64,000 nucleotides of DNA, taken from contig OW804095.1 in NCBI GenBank assembly GCA_942159475.1, positions 56,572,773 to 56,636,772 on the forward strand, in the 5' to 3' direction. The DNA comes from Sthenelais limicola (lineage: Eukaryota > Annelida > Polychaeta > Phyllodocida > Sigalionidae). The notes under the pieces are model-generated. The model made no database searches. It had not been told where the DNA came from and saw nothing but the letters and a program-made list of their open reading frames with translations. This document shows, piece by piece, positions 22,301-34,600 of this stretch; within the stretch, counting starts at the first letter, position 1; each line of letters opens with the position of its first letter. Both the position numbers and the translations under genes were made by a program.

Positions 22301-25300
22301 TTTCCCACCCATGTCTAATTATGATCTTTCAAATCAGTTAGCACCAATGTTAAATTTAGTGATATTTTCAATTCCCTGTATAATAAATCAATGTGTTGAA
22401 ATTTCTCGGGTCGTCTGGCTTTTTATGGTTTTATAGCTCTAGCGGTGAACCCACTTCATCCTTGCACACCAGACCCCTTCTTTCCAGAGCAGGCCCAAAC
22501 AAGCTCGGGTATAGCACTGGACACACTTGAATTTACCCTCGTTGCTTCAATTAATATGATTACCGTGTGTGAGACCAGAATATAATATATAGTTCAGGGG
22601 TTCAGGCTAACTAAAAATTCTCACTAGTCCGGCGGACTAGTGACCTGCCATTTCCACTAGTCCTTCTGAGTTTCCACTAGTCCTTACGTATCAGAAGGTA
22701 AAATGTAATGCCAACTATTCAAATGAAAATGTGATTTTGAAGCCTTTTTGGGATCGCTACACTCTATTAATAGACTGGGAAAGCCCCTGTGAGACACTAC
22801 GTCATTTCCCACAACCTTTCAGGGGGACCTAACTACATGCAGAGGAGTGGGAGAGTGAAGAAGAGGGGAGGCTGTGGGTATTGGAGAGAGGGAGGATATG
22901 GAGAGGGTGTAGTAGGGGGAGAGTTAAGAAAAGGGAGGGTGGGTGAATAGGAGAGGGGGAGGGAGAGGACAGGGGGAAACAGGCGAGGGAGAGGATGTAG
23001 GGGAGGGGAGAGAGGGGAGGGGGAGCATGAGGGAGTGGTGGGGGGGGGGGGGGGAATCAGAGATGGGGTTGGAACTTTTAGAATTGTCACGCAATAATGA
23101 ATATACAAAGTTAAATAATTTTTTTAATTCAAGTGATGGGTACCTGAACCTGAATTTCTAGGTATCTGTATAGAGCCTGAATATACACACTGGTGGGATA
23201 TCAAAGAGCTCAGACTGATATTTTAAGATCAAAATTCATCAAATATTAGTTGTGATAAACAAAAAACGACATTCAACTCACCCGGGCTCTATACCCTGCA
23301 TTGTGATCTCATTCTTCTTTGATTCAACCATGTCATGTGTAAACATAGCATGAAAATATGGAATGCTAGCCGCAAGCACAATCCTATGCGCACTGAATTT
23401 GTTATCTCCAACCTGCAACATGTAAATACTCAAATCTAACAAGATATTGGGCAAATGATGACATGAATCTTTTGTTAATGCAAAAGTCAAGGGGCGTAGT
23501 ACTCGATAACCCCCCTTAAACCCTGCATCTCAGAAAGAGAGAGAGGGGGAGGGATGGGGGGGGGGGGAGAGTCTCAGAAAGAGAAAGAGAGGGAGAGAGA
23601 GAGAGGAGGGCCGAGAAAATTTCATAAAATCCTAACTTTGGTTATATAACTGTGTCACAGATTCCATTCAAAGTTTTAATTTATCCCCACAATGTGTGGA
23701 ACACATCGGTTTTCGAATTAAAGGGCCTACATTTATTTCCCATTTCAAAAGAAATATATTCTTTTTTAGAAAGTCTACCCATTTGTCAGCCTAATTAGCA
23801 GAATTTGTAAAATCTATAGGGTTGCTGATTTATTGTTAGGGAGGGGGAGGAGGGAGGAGGAAGGGGGAGGAGGGGAGGAGCGGCGATTTCGATTGGAATG
23901 CTGAGAACATTGTCATATTGATGAAATGCAACTAATAAGAAACATATGGTACGGTACGGTACCGGTAAACATAAACATTAAAGTAGATCTAGGGCCTGGT
24001 TTTGCCTTGTGGGGGAGGGAGGGGAAGCCGGAGGGGAAGGGAAGGGGTTTCTAATTTGCAATAAAGGACAATAGGTATAGGCCTACGGTAGCTATACTAG
24101 GCTACTGTACAGACTACACGGGGTGGGGGAGGGGAGGGAGGGGAAGGGGAAAAAAGAATGTATTCGTCAGGTCGGCCGGAAGCGATTTTTACAGGTGGCG
24201 CTGTGATCGGCCGCACTGGCCGCCATATTGTATGGTGACCACAAACGCCGCATCTCTATGTTACCTATGCTGAATTGCTCAATTTCACATGCTCAGAAAA
24301 CAGTCAGAAACTGGGTAAAAAATTCTAGAATCTTCATAGAAATGTACACTATTGCCAAGAAAATACCCACAGAGGGTTGATAATGTTTAAAACTTTGTAG
24401 AATTTATGAAATCCAGGATGGAACTTTGCGATTTTAAGCTTGCTTCCTATGAGTTGCTATGGCGTGTTTTCACCAGACTCATAGTCCAGGGGGTCGAGAT
24501 GTAAACAATGGGTCGAATCTAATCATTATAGCCCTTTTATCCAGAGGAATTTCTCCGGGAATGGTGGCAATACTTATGATGAGTAGATTTCATGATATAT
24601 TCATAGAATATATTTTTCCTGTGCATATTAATTTCAAAATATAACAAAATGTGCTGGTTGCTAGACGAACGGATGCCCAAGCGCTTATTTCGATAAGCGG
24701 ATGCTATTTCCGAAACACTACGAACGCATCGCCATAAATGTACTGCGATTATTAGAGAGGGGGCCCCGGGTCTGCAAAAGCTTTCTCGCACTCATTTTCC
24801 TACAAACGTATCCATCCAGGCACATCAATAGCCAGCAAAATAACAAAGCTATACTTGAGTTAAGTCAGTTTAACCGAAATGCACACAAGTAAATGACAAT
24901 CTTCGTTCAAATTACGTTAACACTAGCGTGAATGGGGACTGCATATCGGCCGATCGACTGACCGTGAAAGTTGGGCCACATGACTGAAATGTATGGGAAA
25001 TGATACGTAAGGCTTCTCATAGTGTATTGAGCACGCTCCTTCCGGTCAGACACTTCCGTCTTTGCAACTAACAACAAACAACTAGCCTAGGATTATCACG
25101 TGCATGTATTGCTGTCATATTCCATGTAGAAACTCCGCGATTATTCCATTAAAAAGGTAACGAAATATCGATTCTTCTGCTAAAGTATCATTGTCTGCAG
25201 AGCCAGACGCCTGCAGAATTCGGCAAAACACCGAGTCAACTCGTTCCCAGTGGCCAAGTTTAGCCGGGTCCCCCGGCTCTGCAGTCGCTGAAACCATAAT

Positions 25301-25776
25301 TTTAAAAGCTTTCATTATTACCAACGATATAACAAATACAGCGGCCGGAAAATTTAAATTGCTTTTTATAAATGTCTACCCCGTCCTAAACGGGGTGCAG
25401 CTAGTTGAAAATAATGGCAAAACTTGCCAAAAGAAAAATGCACCTCACACCTCAAGGCTCAAAGCCCGGCTCAAAGCCAAAATAGTGACATTTTTATGTT
25501 CCCCATGCATACAATCTCAGGAGATGCAGAGGCAGGTTTGCTGACTAGGTTAGGCCTACCATCTAGCAGTGACTGTGGCCGACTGTGGGTCACAGCGTGA
25601 ACATAATTAAACTAAATTTACATTCAACATTTAAAGGTCCGAAAAGGGGAATAAGAAGTTTGACCTACCCTTAAGGTGACATCACAAAGCTTGCCCTGCC
25701 TCCGTATCTCTTCCATTGCAGGAAATGCCACCATAGGCAGGTCAGGTTTTTGAAATACAACCACATCGTCAGACAT
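17266..25776 (-). CDS. KLHL18: Kelch-like protein 18, 11 coding exons, complete
   Basis: Exons in transcript order: 25776-25669, 23412-23282, 21146-21006, 20794-20596, 20002-19842, 19380-19244, 19100-18993, 18597-18483, 18393-18289, 18131-18020, 17655-17266. All introns are GT-AG, all phases match, and the total is 1707 nt (568 aa plus stop; vertebrate KLHL18 is about 574). It begins [12 protein letters not shown]. Residues about 25-130 are the BTB domain ([20 protein letters not shown]), 135-245 the BACK domain, and 285-566 six Kelch repeats, each with the GG doublet (AVGGL, AIGGYDG, VCGGFDG, ALGGHDG, ACGGYDG, AIGGYDG). The end, [14 protein letters not shown], is typical of KLHL18. It is a substrate adaptor for CUL3-RING ubiquitin ligases (family knowledge; Aurora A has been reported for the vertebrate protein). 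Repeats in introns do not touch exons. Confidence 0.95.
19560..19803 (+). repeat. Probable 3' end of a retroposon with (TTCTA)n tail
   Basis: In KLHL18 intron 5, a sequence ends in 'gatatttctattctattcta', a short tandem tail typical of 3' ends of CR1/L2-type retroposons. No coding part is recognisable. Confidence 0.35.
21282..21392. repeat. MITE-like family B, copy 1 (111 bp)
   Basis: The ends are inverted repeats of about 35 nt: 'cctagtccactaaaccgatt' on the left, 'aatcggtttagtggactagg' on the right. It lies in KLHL18 intron 2. A second copy of identical length is at 42386-42496. Confidence 0.85.
21878..22544. repeat. Pair of exact 19-bp inverted repeats enclosing a tandem duplication
   Basis: 'caacgagggtaaattcaag' at 21878-21896 and its exact reverse complement at 22526-22544. 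Between them, 22206-22332 is a tandem duplication of about 65 bp ('agcctactcatttt' twice). It may be a decayed DNA element; no coding capacity. Confidence 0.5.
22632..22652. repeat. 21-bp palindrome CACTAGTCC-GGC-GGACTAGTG
   Basis: A perfect inverted repeat with 9-bp arms; 'ccactagtccttc' and 'ccactagtcctta' follow it, so the arm is also a short dispersed motif. Confidence 0.7.
22843..23055. repeat. Homopurine tract, GGGAGA-rich, ending in a G-run (KLHL18 intron 2)
   Basis: About 210 nt almost entirely A/G on the plus strand, ending in at least 15 G's, so polypyrimidine in the KLHL18 transcript. Similar tracts lie at about 23530-23610, 23840-23880 and 24010-24150 in intron 1. Confidence 0.9.
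24539..24680 (+). repeat. Piece related to the TIR element at 61618-62070
   Basis: Shares 'tagatttcatgat' and 'aacaaaatgt' followed by 'gttgctac/gttgctag' in the same order and spacing as the interior of 61618-62070. It lies in KLHL18 intron 1. Confidence 0.4.
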
Positions 25777-25789
25777 CTTGGAACAGGTT

Positions 25790-25797
25790 CCGGAAGT
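25790..25797 (+). promoter_or_regulatory. ETS-type motif at KLHL18 start
   Basis: CCGGAAGT lies 14 nt upstream of the KLHL18 ATG (gene on minus strand). The same octamer is found upstream of RSU1. Seen directly; regulatory role inferred. Confidence 0.35.
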
Positions 25798-26106
25798 TGT
25801 TCCACATAGTTAGCATCTATAACGTGAGATGGCTCAGACCACACTCGCAGACTGTAGTACGAGTCCTTCACGCTAGGGTCTCATGGTAGCTGAGTGAGCA
25901 GATAGCAACGTTGGTAGCTGGTAATTGCCCTAAAATAAGGCCCATGACATGGACACTTATAAAAATATAAAATTCTACCCTTTAATCCGGAATTTTTAAC
26001 CTATAATTTTGTACATATTCATAATATTAGAGACAAACTTGACATTTAGTTTGTTTATTTTTAATTGAAATTACTGATGTAACCATGGCAACCAACGAGG
26101 CATCCT

Positions 26107-26185
26107 ATGCTACATTCTTTCTTTTTTTTAAAAAAACAACCCTTTATTCAAGTTCCTGCCATCTGGGCTTCTACAACGTTATACA
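26107..26185 (-). repeat. 3' end of a degraded LINE (minus strand)
   Basis: 'ccctttattcaagttcctgc' after a T-run resembles the 3' end of the LINE fragment at 58015-58080, which also has a T-run, 'tttattcagtttcctgcc' and 'ggcttc'. On the minus strand this reads AATAAA plus an A-tail. Confidence 0.5.
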
Positions 26186-26614
26186 TTAGGCCTATAGGCC
26201 TATGTAAGGTGAATAACAGTCGGTCACAAGGAATAAAACAAGTTAAAAATAAACCAAAGGTTCCACATCATAGGCGGGACCTGGCAAAATTGCATGTATT
26301 TTTTTCCATTTTTGTTTTTCTTCTCTGCTTGTGGCTTTCCTTATTTCACATACACATATCTGTTTTAATTCCTTTACCAAGGTCATATAATAGTGTACAT
26401 AAATCAAGTCTACCTTCTTGAAAGAGTTTTTGCCTTTGAATATAGGCTAAGCCTTATATATCCCTATAATAACTTAAACAGCAACAGTTATTCATACCGG
26501 TACTTATGTTTCAACCAAAATACTAGAGTTGGGAAAACTGCGATAGAACATCTCCAAAAATATCCATTTGATTGCCGCAATTAGGCCTAATGTCCTTATT
26601 TTTTTCACAATTTC

Positions 26615-26670
26615 ATTTTTCTTTTCAGAAACAGTTGCATAAAGAACATAATTTCTAAGAAGTGACAGTT
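26615..26670 (-). repeat. Inverted-repeat partner of 27153-27221
   Basis: Its reverse complement equals 27153-27221 over essentially its full length except for a 13-nt gap after 'attatgttcttt'. Confidence 0.85.
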
Positions 26671-27152
26671 CAATTATTAAGTTATATACATGTAGGCTAT
26701 TATAGGCCTATGAATGAAGACGAGATCTATATTATTTTAATATTATGCCCCTGGTCCATAGAAAATCTTTATCCTAGCTTAAACCCAGTTCTAATCCCTT
26801 GATCAACCAAATAATCCCAGAAGAATTTTTTTGAGAGTTTTTGAAGTTTTATATCTAATAAGGTTAAGTATATAGGCCTACCAAATAAATTACAAATTCT
26901 AAGTCCATACGGTAGGCCTACCTTAATCAACTCTTAAAGTGGTGGATGACAACGCCACTAAAGCGCCATACGGTATACACATTTCCTATACATGTACATG
27001 CCTATATTTTCTGATACATCACCAAATAAGGCCCATAAACATTATGTTTCCAGACATCACTCCCTAATAACCTTTTAATTTCTCATACGAGTTCTTTAAA
27101 CATATAATCATATATTATATCAGAGCTTACATAGTGGCGAACAGTTTGATAC

Positions 27153-27250
27153 AACTGTCACTTCTTAGAAATTATGTTCTTTGGTCAAGTTGGAATGGCA
27201 ACTGTTTCTGAAAAGAAAAATAGGGCTCTAGAAGCTAAACTGTATACATG
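27153..27250 (+). repeat. Repeat shared with 26615-26670 and 27541-27600 (both inverted)
   Basis: The first 69 nt pair with 26615-26670. The continuation 'tagggctctagaagctaaac' appears again, inverted, at about 27549-27570. Confidence 0.8.
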
Positions 27251-27986
27251 GGTTTTTTGTTATTTTGATGTGTGTGTGTGTGAGGGCTTAGATTGCCTGG
27301 ACTACGTCGGAGGCCTCACTGCTGCCAAACATAGAACTTTGTGGTTAGGCCCGTCGGTCCACCCAGTCATGTTGATATCAATCGGCCCGTTTGGGGTGTG
27401 AAAATTACTCTAGCTCTAAGACTGATTAGATTATAACACCCCAAAAGTTCCCCATGGAATTCCTTGCAATTTTGGAGAAATTGAGCAATGATTCTGACAG
27501 TGCAAAACCTATATGGACCTGATGCCATGGCTTCATTTTTAATACGTACAGTTTAGCTTCTAGAGCCCTATTCTCTGAAACCTGAGCAATTTGTGGTGAA
27601 GTGAAAATCAATTTATATACATTGGGTCGTTCGGAGGGTCAGGGAGAATGGAGTCATTACAATCGGTATCACTGCTTTGGGGCTGAAGCCAGGACTGTAC
27701 TGTTATTAGCAGTATTAGCAATAGGAAATTGCTTACAAAAAGTAGTGAACGAAAATTACTTTCTAGCCACATTTTGGGACTCAACTGATGGCCTAAAATG
27801 AATTCATCGGATTAAATTATTATTCTGAGATATAGCCAACGAGTATACATACTCACTGATGGCACTCCCCCTCTTTGTAAATATTGAGCATACCCTCTCT
27901 ACCATTGCCTCCATCTTGTGGAGCGTCCCACTCACGCGCTCTGTCTCCCAGACTCAATCACAAATCTAGCTACCAGTCTCACTTAT

Positions 27987-28008
27987 CGTTAGGACACTGG
28001 TCCTAACG
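27987..28008. repeat. 22-bp palindrome upstream of the FRAS1-like gene
   Basis: CGTTAGGAC-ACTG-GTCCTAACG, a perfect 9-bp stem, about 40 bp before the TATA-like sequence. Confidence 0.8.
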
Positions 28009-28049
28009 CTCGCACTCGGATTCTCTCCCTTTTAGTAATTCCGCATGCC

Positions 28050-28058
28050 TATATATAG
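28050..28058 (+). promoter_or_regulatory. TATA-like box upstream of the FRAS1-like gene
   Basis: TATATATAG, about 150 nt before the ATG at 28208. A 22-bp palindrome (27987-28008) lies about 40 nt further upstream. Inferred from position only. Confidence 0.35.
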
Positions 28059-28207
28059 TGGGAACTTTCGGCATTTACTTTGGTGAATACAAACGTGTAC
28101 ATATTCTCAGGCCGTTTGATGCTCAATTAAATGCTAGGATGGAGACATTATAATTACTTATGTGACCCATGGATTAATCATAGTTTGGAGCAATCATCGA
28201 CGCAAAA

Positions 28208-28630
28208 ATGGATCTTTTACCTTGGCTTTTCCTTATATATGTACTTCTCGCCCCAAGTATTGTAATACAGTTTGTCACAAGTAGGTATACACTATACTGT
28301 GTCACCGTCCTCACTCATTCAGGGAATAATGATGTTCATAAAGGTTGGGGAACTAGGAAAAAACTCACTGAGTATACATTTAGCATAATAGAAGGGAAAT
28401 GTGATATGTTCAAATTATTTGAAGAATGCTAAATGCCTGGTTGTTTTTCATACAAAGAATATTTTTTTAAAGATAGGCGATACAGTGAGTTTATTATTAT
28501 CATTCAAGATCGTAAAATCTTAGGACATAGCTAGGTAAACATGTGAAAAACTAAACTAATTTAAATTTGTAAACATACCTTTTCATTTTATCCCGCAGGT
28601 AGCTGTCTGAAAGAAGGTGTCATGTACCAA
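28208..28630 (+). other. FRAS1: FRAS1-like exons 1-2: signal peptide and start of VWC1
   Basis: Exon 1 (28208-28280) is a signal peptide with an uninterrupted hydrophobic core. Exon 2 (28599-28630) is only 32 nt and gives the first Cys of VWC1 (SSCLKEGVMYQ). The next exon is 10 kb away. Confidence 0.8.
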
Positions 28631-31600
28631 GTAAGTAATAATTAGCAATTACTCCAACAATTAAAATTGAGAATCAAAAATAGAAATCTCTAGTCTTAAG
28701 AAACTCTTCATTTTCTCTAGTTTGAAAGATCTGATCTTCAATAAAAAAAAAGTAATCATTTTTCATAGAGGTGCAGTTACTGAATCAATAAATGAATGAA
28801 TTAGTAAATGATTTTGTTTCAACTGGCTTACAAGGTTCTCAGATAATTGTGATACAGATACAAATACTTATTGTGTACCTACTGACAACAATGTCACCTG
28901 TACGTGCCTCAGGTAGTTTTATCAGTCACGAACCCGAGTGGAATTTAGTCTCGGACTTGTCCTCCAATATAGTTGTGTTCTCCACTAGTTGTAAATTACT
29001 TGACCTGGAGCTCTGTCTGTGGAAAGTTGAAAAGATAATTATAGGCACTTGACTCTATTGATATTACTGAAAGTACTGATATTCTTTCTAATGACTATTT
29101 GATTTTTGTTTAAATACGACAGGCTACTTTGAACCCTCCCCTTTTAAGTCAACACCTCATCCCCCAGCCCCAAGTCATTAATTTACCTGAAGGCAATTTT
29201 GATAATTATTTTGAAAGCTGATATGATTGTTGTTAACCAGACTCAATAACAAGTACAGATATAGAACTTAAGAGAATTAAATCGACCCCCGCTAGACGAT
29301 TAAAAAGTGAAACGCTTCCCTTATCGGAATGCATGTTTTATTCATTGACCCAGGATCATTGTGGACTCACTCCGATATACACTATGTCTATACACACTGT
29401 TTATCTGTTCTAAACCCATAAACCTTGGACATTCATATAACTTATAATGATATTAATGATAGTCATGATAAAGACTCCCGACAAGGGGCGGGAGAGCGGA
29501 GGTGTGTGTGTGGGGGGGGGGGGACGCACTGTGTTGACACCTTACTTTTCGTATGATATTATATTTTATTATATTTGGACCCTATAAGGGCGAGAGAGGA
29601 AACACACTAACGGGATGCGATACCCTGCCCTTTTCGAAAATTAGCAATGGAATATGTAAACATATAACATGTAAACATATAACCATAGGCAGCAAATACA
29701 AATGGCTGGTCTTTAATTGGTAACCCAGTCGGCGTGCACTGGGCGGGAGGTGGTGAATGAATGAAGGATAATGGAGAAAAGGAAACGCATCGCAGTTGTG
29801 GAAACACTCAGAACTTTAAACAATGTATACCCTGAACACTTCATGTCTCTTAAGATGAAGGCGCTTCTCACATTGCTGACATGAGGACAATGCACTCGAT
29901 CAGCGAATTTCCAATTAGGCGCCCCCGATATCTATTCGTAACTGAGTGATATATGTTTCACCACCTGTCTACAAAATAACACTATATTTACATGTGATAT
30001 AAATTTCTACAGCCGATCTTCACTCTTCTAGTTTACATATTAGGCTACGAGTCTACATATTTTAGGCAGTGACGCCTCCACGGCGTAATACATATTAAAA
30101 ACTTGGACTAGGCTCGATCTTGAAGAATTCTTACAAATAATGGCAAATAATTTTTAAGTTTTAATTAAAAAAAGCAAGAGACGCGAATTTTTTATACCAG
30201 CCCCTTATTTTCGAACCTGTGTGAAGCATTGAAATTCCTTCATTTAGCTGGCGTGTGGAAAAGGATTTAGGCTAATTTTCACCAAGAATTTTTAAGATTA
30301 GTTGCTGGTATAGTCCCGTTCTATTGTCCGCGCTCAATTAGTCTAGGCTTGTGTCCATTGCGAGAAAAGTGGTAAATGTAAAGTAGCGCTTGTGTGATAA
30401 CATTGAGATGTTGGTCCGCACAACACCTGACTAAACCCAAACATACCAAACATAGATTACTGAGATAAATCAAACATAATGCCTTGAAGCTTGAATGGCT
30501 CTGCGTAAACCCGAACTGTCTTATCACTTAATCTTTCTTTTTAGATAATAATAATAATGTCCCCAATTCACCTGGATCAGTCATCTGCTGGCGTGCCTAA
30601 TCACGGTTGGATTGACAAAAGGGAGGACTATTTATCCACATTGAATACCCTTTTAGAATGAAATATGATGTGGGGAGGTCAGCAGGTCGAGTATTGCTGT
30701 ACGCAACACCGCATTGTAATTGCGCGACCAGAATTTCCAGAGATGAACTGTATGGTCCCCAGAAGAATCCTTTGTGGTATTTACTAACAACACAATTCTA
30801 TCCCCGGGATAAAGGAATGAAGATGTCCTTTTATTTCCCCGATGTCCCTCATTTCAGATTTTACTGCCAGTTAAATATATATTCTTTCATCGAGTATAAA
30901 ATTAAGTACTCGTTGCTGCACCTTGTTTATAGTCCTTACTTGAACACAACAGTATAGATCTGTCCCGTTTTTCATCTTCAACCGCACTCACGAGTGGCAG
31001 CCGACGATGACATGACATGAATGACGTTGAGTCCAAGAGAAGTGTACCCAGGTCATGAGCATGCCCGATTCGGGAGCTTTTAGATGGAGTGGTACATACT
31101 TCCCACAAGTATCACGGTCGCTCAAAGGGGGATGGGGGCGTGTGTATATAATATACATGTGGAAGTATCAGGTTGCGCGATGAAAGTTGAAAAAAGGATA
31201 TTATATCTGGATAGTATTCCAAGCACTATCTTAAATTGTAAGTGCGATGACAACTTTTTAACTGATAAGTCAATGAGCATCTGGATGCGACTTTGATGGT
31301 ACTTTCGTTCATGTACTAGCTGTAGACCATCACAGCTAACACATTCAATTTAAATTATCACCTACAAAATGCAACAGCTACAACAAATATAATAAACATA
31401 CCATCAGCCATGAAAATATACAAGACCAAAATCCTACCCTTCTTTGACTATGAAGATATTCTCGTACACAACTCATACCAGCCCCTCCTTGCTAAACTTC
31501 AGAGACTACGGAACCCCAACCCACCTTCTATACATAAAAAATACCTCTCTTAAATAATCGCTTCTAAGAAAGCCAGAACACCCCCCCCCCGAATATATAC

Positions 31601-34600
31601 TGTTATAGGAACACAAGAGTAGCTACATTTGTAAGAGTTAACGACGGACCAGTACTCGGTGTACCAAGTACCCAGATTTAAAACCAAAATAGGTGAAAAT
31701 TCTGTATAATTTATAAAAGGTGTGCATGCTTGGAATCAATTGACAAAGAAACATAGGGACCATCATGATAACATTCAAGTCAAATCAGACAATATGGCTC
31801 AAGTCTCTCTCTATATATGTAGGGCTAATGCCTATATATTGTGTGTGCTACCTTAATCTATCATCCTGTATTTATTATCATTCCAAGTACTGACGAAAAT
31901 ATAAACCACCAACACTCCATAATGCAATCATTACCTGAATGGCAAGTGGCACAATATAATATGATATAATACAGTGTAATGCAGTGTGTTAGTTACATCT
32001 ACTTCAACCTTGGTTCTATATAAATATGTATGTTACGATGAGGAGTGTAACTTATGCGTGAATGTAATTTATGAAAGTTGGTCAGGCTTAGAGCAATTAT
32101 GCATGTAAAAAAATCGACAACTTTGTACCTTTAAACCTGTAAATGTATATATTCTGCCACTGCGCTATTATATTGAAAAGCCCTGCAAAACTTACTTGAT
32201 AAACCCACTTTCGATAACATTATGTATTTTTATAATAACATTATTTCTTTTATAATAACATATATTTCTTTCATACAAAAATGATGGAATATGAGCGAAT
32301 TTATATGAAGTAATTAATTGTCCAGGTGGTACGTACGTAGACAATAGATGTTAGCATAATAAAGGGGACGCCCTGCACAAAGGAAAACTTTTTCTGCATT
32401 GCTCAATTTGATAACAATTTCTCAATTTCCTTTGGGTGATTTGTAATTTGGCTTCGACATATTGCAACATATTTCCTGCGTTCCCACAAGCCTTCCTCCA
32501 TGTCTGGGCCATATCCATTGCCTTACAATAGGCTAAATTCTTTTCAGCGCACCTCGTGATTTTTATCTGATAGAATGATTAAATTATTTTTACTGTAAAA
32601 AGAATTCCTACCAAAAACAATGTAGGCCTAGTTGGGAGGATTACGGTAATATGTTTTTTTGTTCCTTTATAATTAAGCAGTGGAATGACCTGTAGGCCTA
32701 TCTTTTGGAAATATATATCTTAAATTATATATCTGTAAATATAGATTTACACAAAGGGTTCCCTGTCCTATCTCATTATACTCGGCTCTGGTAACAACCC
32801 AGCCAAAATCAATGCCTGGGGCAAACGTGTCACAATTCCTGGGGGCTGGCGGTGGTACCACCACCAGCAATGTCTCCGCGACCCCACCCCACCCCACACA
32901 CATTACAACCTACACCCTTTTATTTGTGCCTTCGTTATACTGTAAACGCGTATTTGGGGAAAGTTTGATCACACCTAGCTTCAAGGGCTACCTAGGGATC
33001 ATTGAATTTCTTCTGACCTTTGTTGTGTAATGGGTTTCATATTGGAACCTCCCAGCGGGTTTCAAACCGTTTGAAGCCTGCTGAATCAGTGAATGGCTAT
33101 GGAGGCTGGTTAATAGGCCCATTGTCACAGCCAGAGGGATTCACACAGTCACAAACATTAGAAATAATGCTCCTAGCTCCATCTTTCCCCTTAGTACCTA
33201 ACAATGAGTTTTAAAGTGAAAGCCCCCTATGGGTCATTAGGTTACCACGTGTTTGTCTTTTCCCAATGAATTATAGAGCATAAAAATATATCCTGGGCGT
33301 TTAATGTCTTTTCAAGTGATATCAGGGAGGTATGTACATGTCGTTATACCAATGTCGTTTATTTGGGTTCTTTATCGCAGCATTTTACAAGTATGACATT
33401 TTATATGCTTGTAATTCTAATTGCGGTTTTCTACATCAGAAAGGTGTATGACCTGGGCAGCTCTGAGTGTCAAAAGTAAAGCTATACGCCTGGGGGCTAA
33501 TCTAAGATGAGTGGTCCCCGTGTGGACTAAACGGACCCTTGGCGAGATATCAACTGACCCATGGCCTCAGAGGCTACTTTGTCACCTTTCCTCTCACCAT
33601 TACGTAAGCCATACCTGTGTATATATGATTGATTAAACTCATTGAAGTTTAACCTATTGTGTGGAATGAAAAAGCCCAGGGGATTGCAAGTTTAATTATT
33701 GACCTTGAGTGGATATAGAATTTATCGTCGTAACAAAATGGCTTATCCCTCTCTTACTCTCATTTGTTTGCATACTTCGGGGTTCAACAATAACATATAG
33801 GGAGATATCGAACGAGGAGGTGATACTTTTGATCTAGCCATTTATTTGCTAGATATTATTAATTCCTCTTGTTCAGTACCGCTAATTATTTGAATAGATA
33901 CACGCCGCGGGAACAAGTCTGGATACTAGATTTGGCATTGTTGATTCATTGAAAATTAAACGGGTTTTCTGACGACAATCTCTGCATCACATAGTCCTTA
34001 GCAATGATAGGGCGAAATGTTATTTGTATATTCGCATTTTGGGCAGTGTGGATAAGAGCAAAGTGCATATCGAAGTTTGAGTTCTTCAGAATTTTTGCAT
34101 AGCATACAATCATACCTTACACTTAATTCTTGTATAGATTACATGTAGAACTTTGTGGGGGTGGGGGTAGAGAGGACAGTACATTCTTATAATGGTATCC
34201 AGTTTTAGATAAACCATTTTATCGTAGTCGCTGAATGGACCCTGTTTTGATATAATGAACTATAGGCGGAAGAACGATTTTTTCACATTTAATATAATAT
34301 GACTATTGCTATTTGTATCTTGTATAAGTTTGCACTGGCAACATGTTCTAACTCCTCATTATTTCTTTGGGGATGTTGAAATACAACACATTTTGACTTT
34401 TTGAGGGTTATTTCGACCTTGCTGATAAAAATGAGTGTTCTAAATGACCTATATGGGCTAACATCGAGCTGTACCTCGAAGATTAATTTTAAAAAAACGT
34501 TACAACAACAAAAACACATAACTACAGGTAAATATTTCAGACAATAGGCCCCAACTGGGATGGGCCCTCGCGTCTGATAGAGTACTTATTTGATAGTTTC

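Larger units (their letters stand above)
20596..25776 (-). other. KLHL18: KLHL18 exons 1-4: BTB and first part of BACK
   Basis: Exons 1-3 give the N-terminus and BTB core, which dimerises and binds CUL3; exon 4 starts the BACK domain ([16 protein letters not shown]...). Intron 1 (2.3 kb) and intron 2 (2.1 kb) are the longest and hold homopurine tracts, a 111-bp hairpin repeat and duplications. Confidence 0.85.
25777..28207. other. Head-to-head intergenic region, KLHL18 / FRAS1-like
   Basis: 2.4 kb between divergent start codons. It contains the KLHL18 promoter area, a minus-strand LINE 3' end (about 26107-26185), an inverted-repeat trio (26615, 27153, 27545), a 22-bp palindrome (27987-28008) and a TATA-like box before the FRAS1-like gene. 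No coding region is supported. Confidence 0.6.

Noticed and set aside
22833..23161. Pro/Ser-rich and Gly/Arg-rich open frames on both strands
   Set aside because: Artefacts of the homopurine tract.
28792..29052. 86-codon frame in FRAS1-like intron 2 as an extra exon
   Set aside because: No Cys pattern, and VWC1 joins perfectly from 28630 to 38629 without it.
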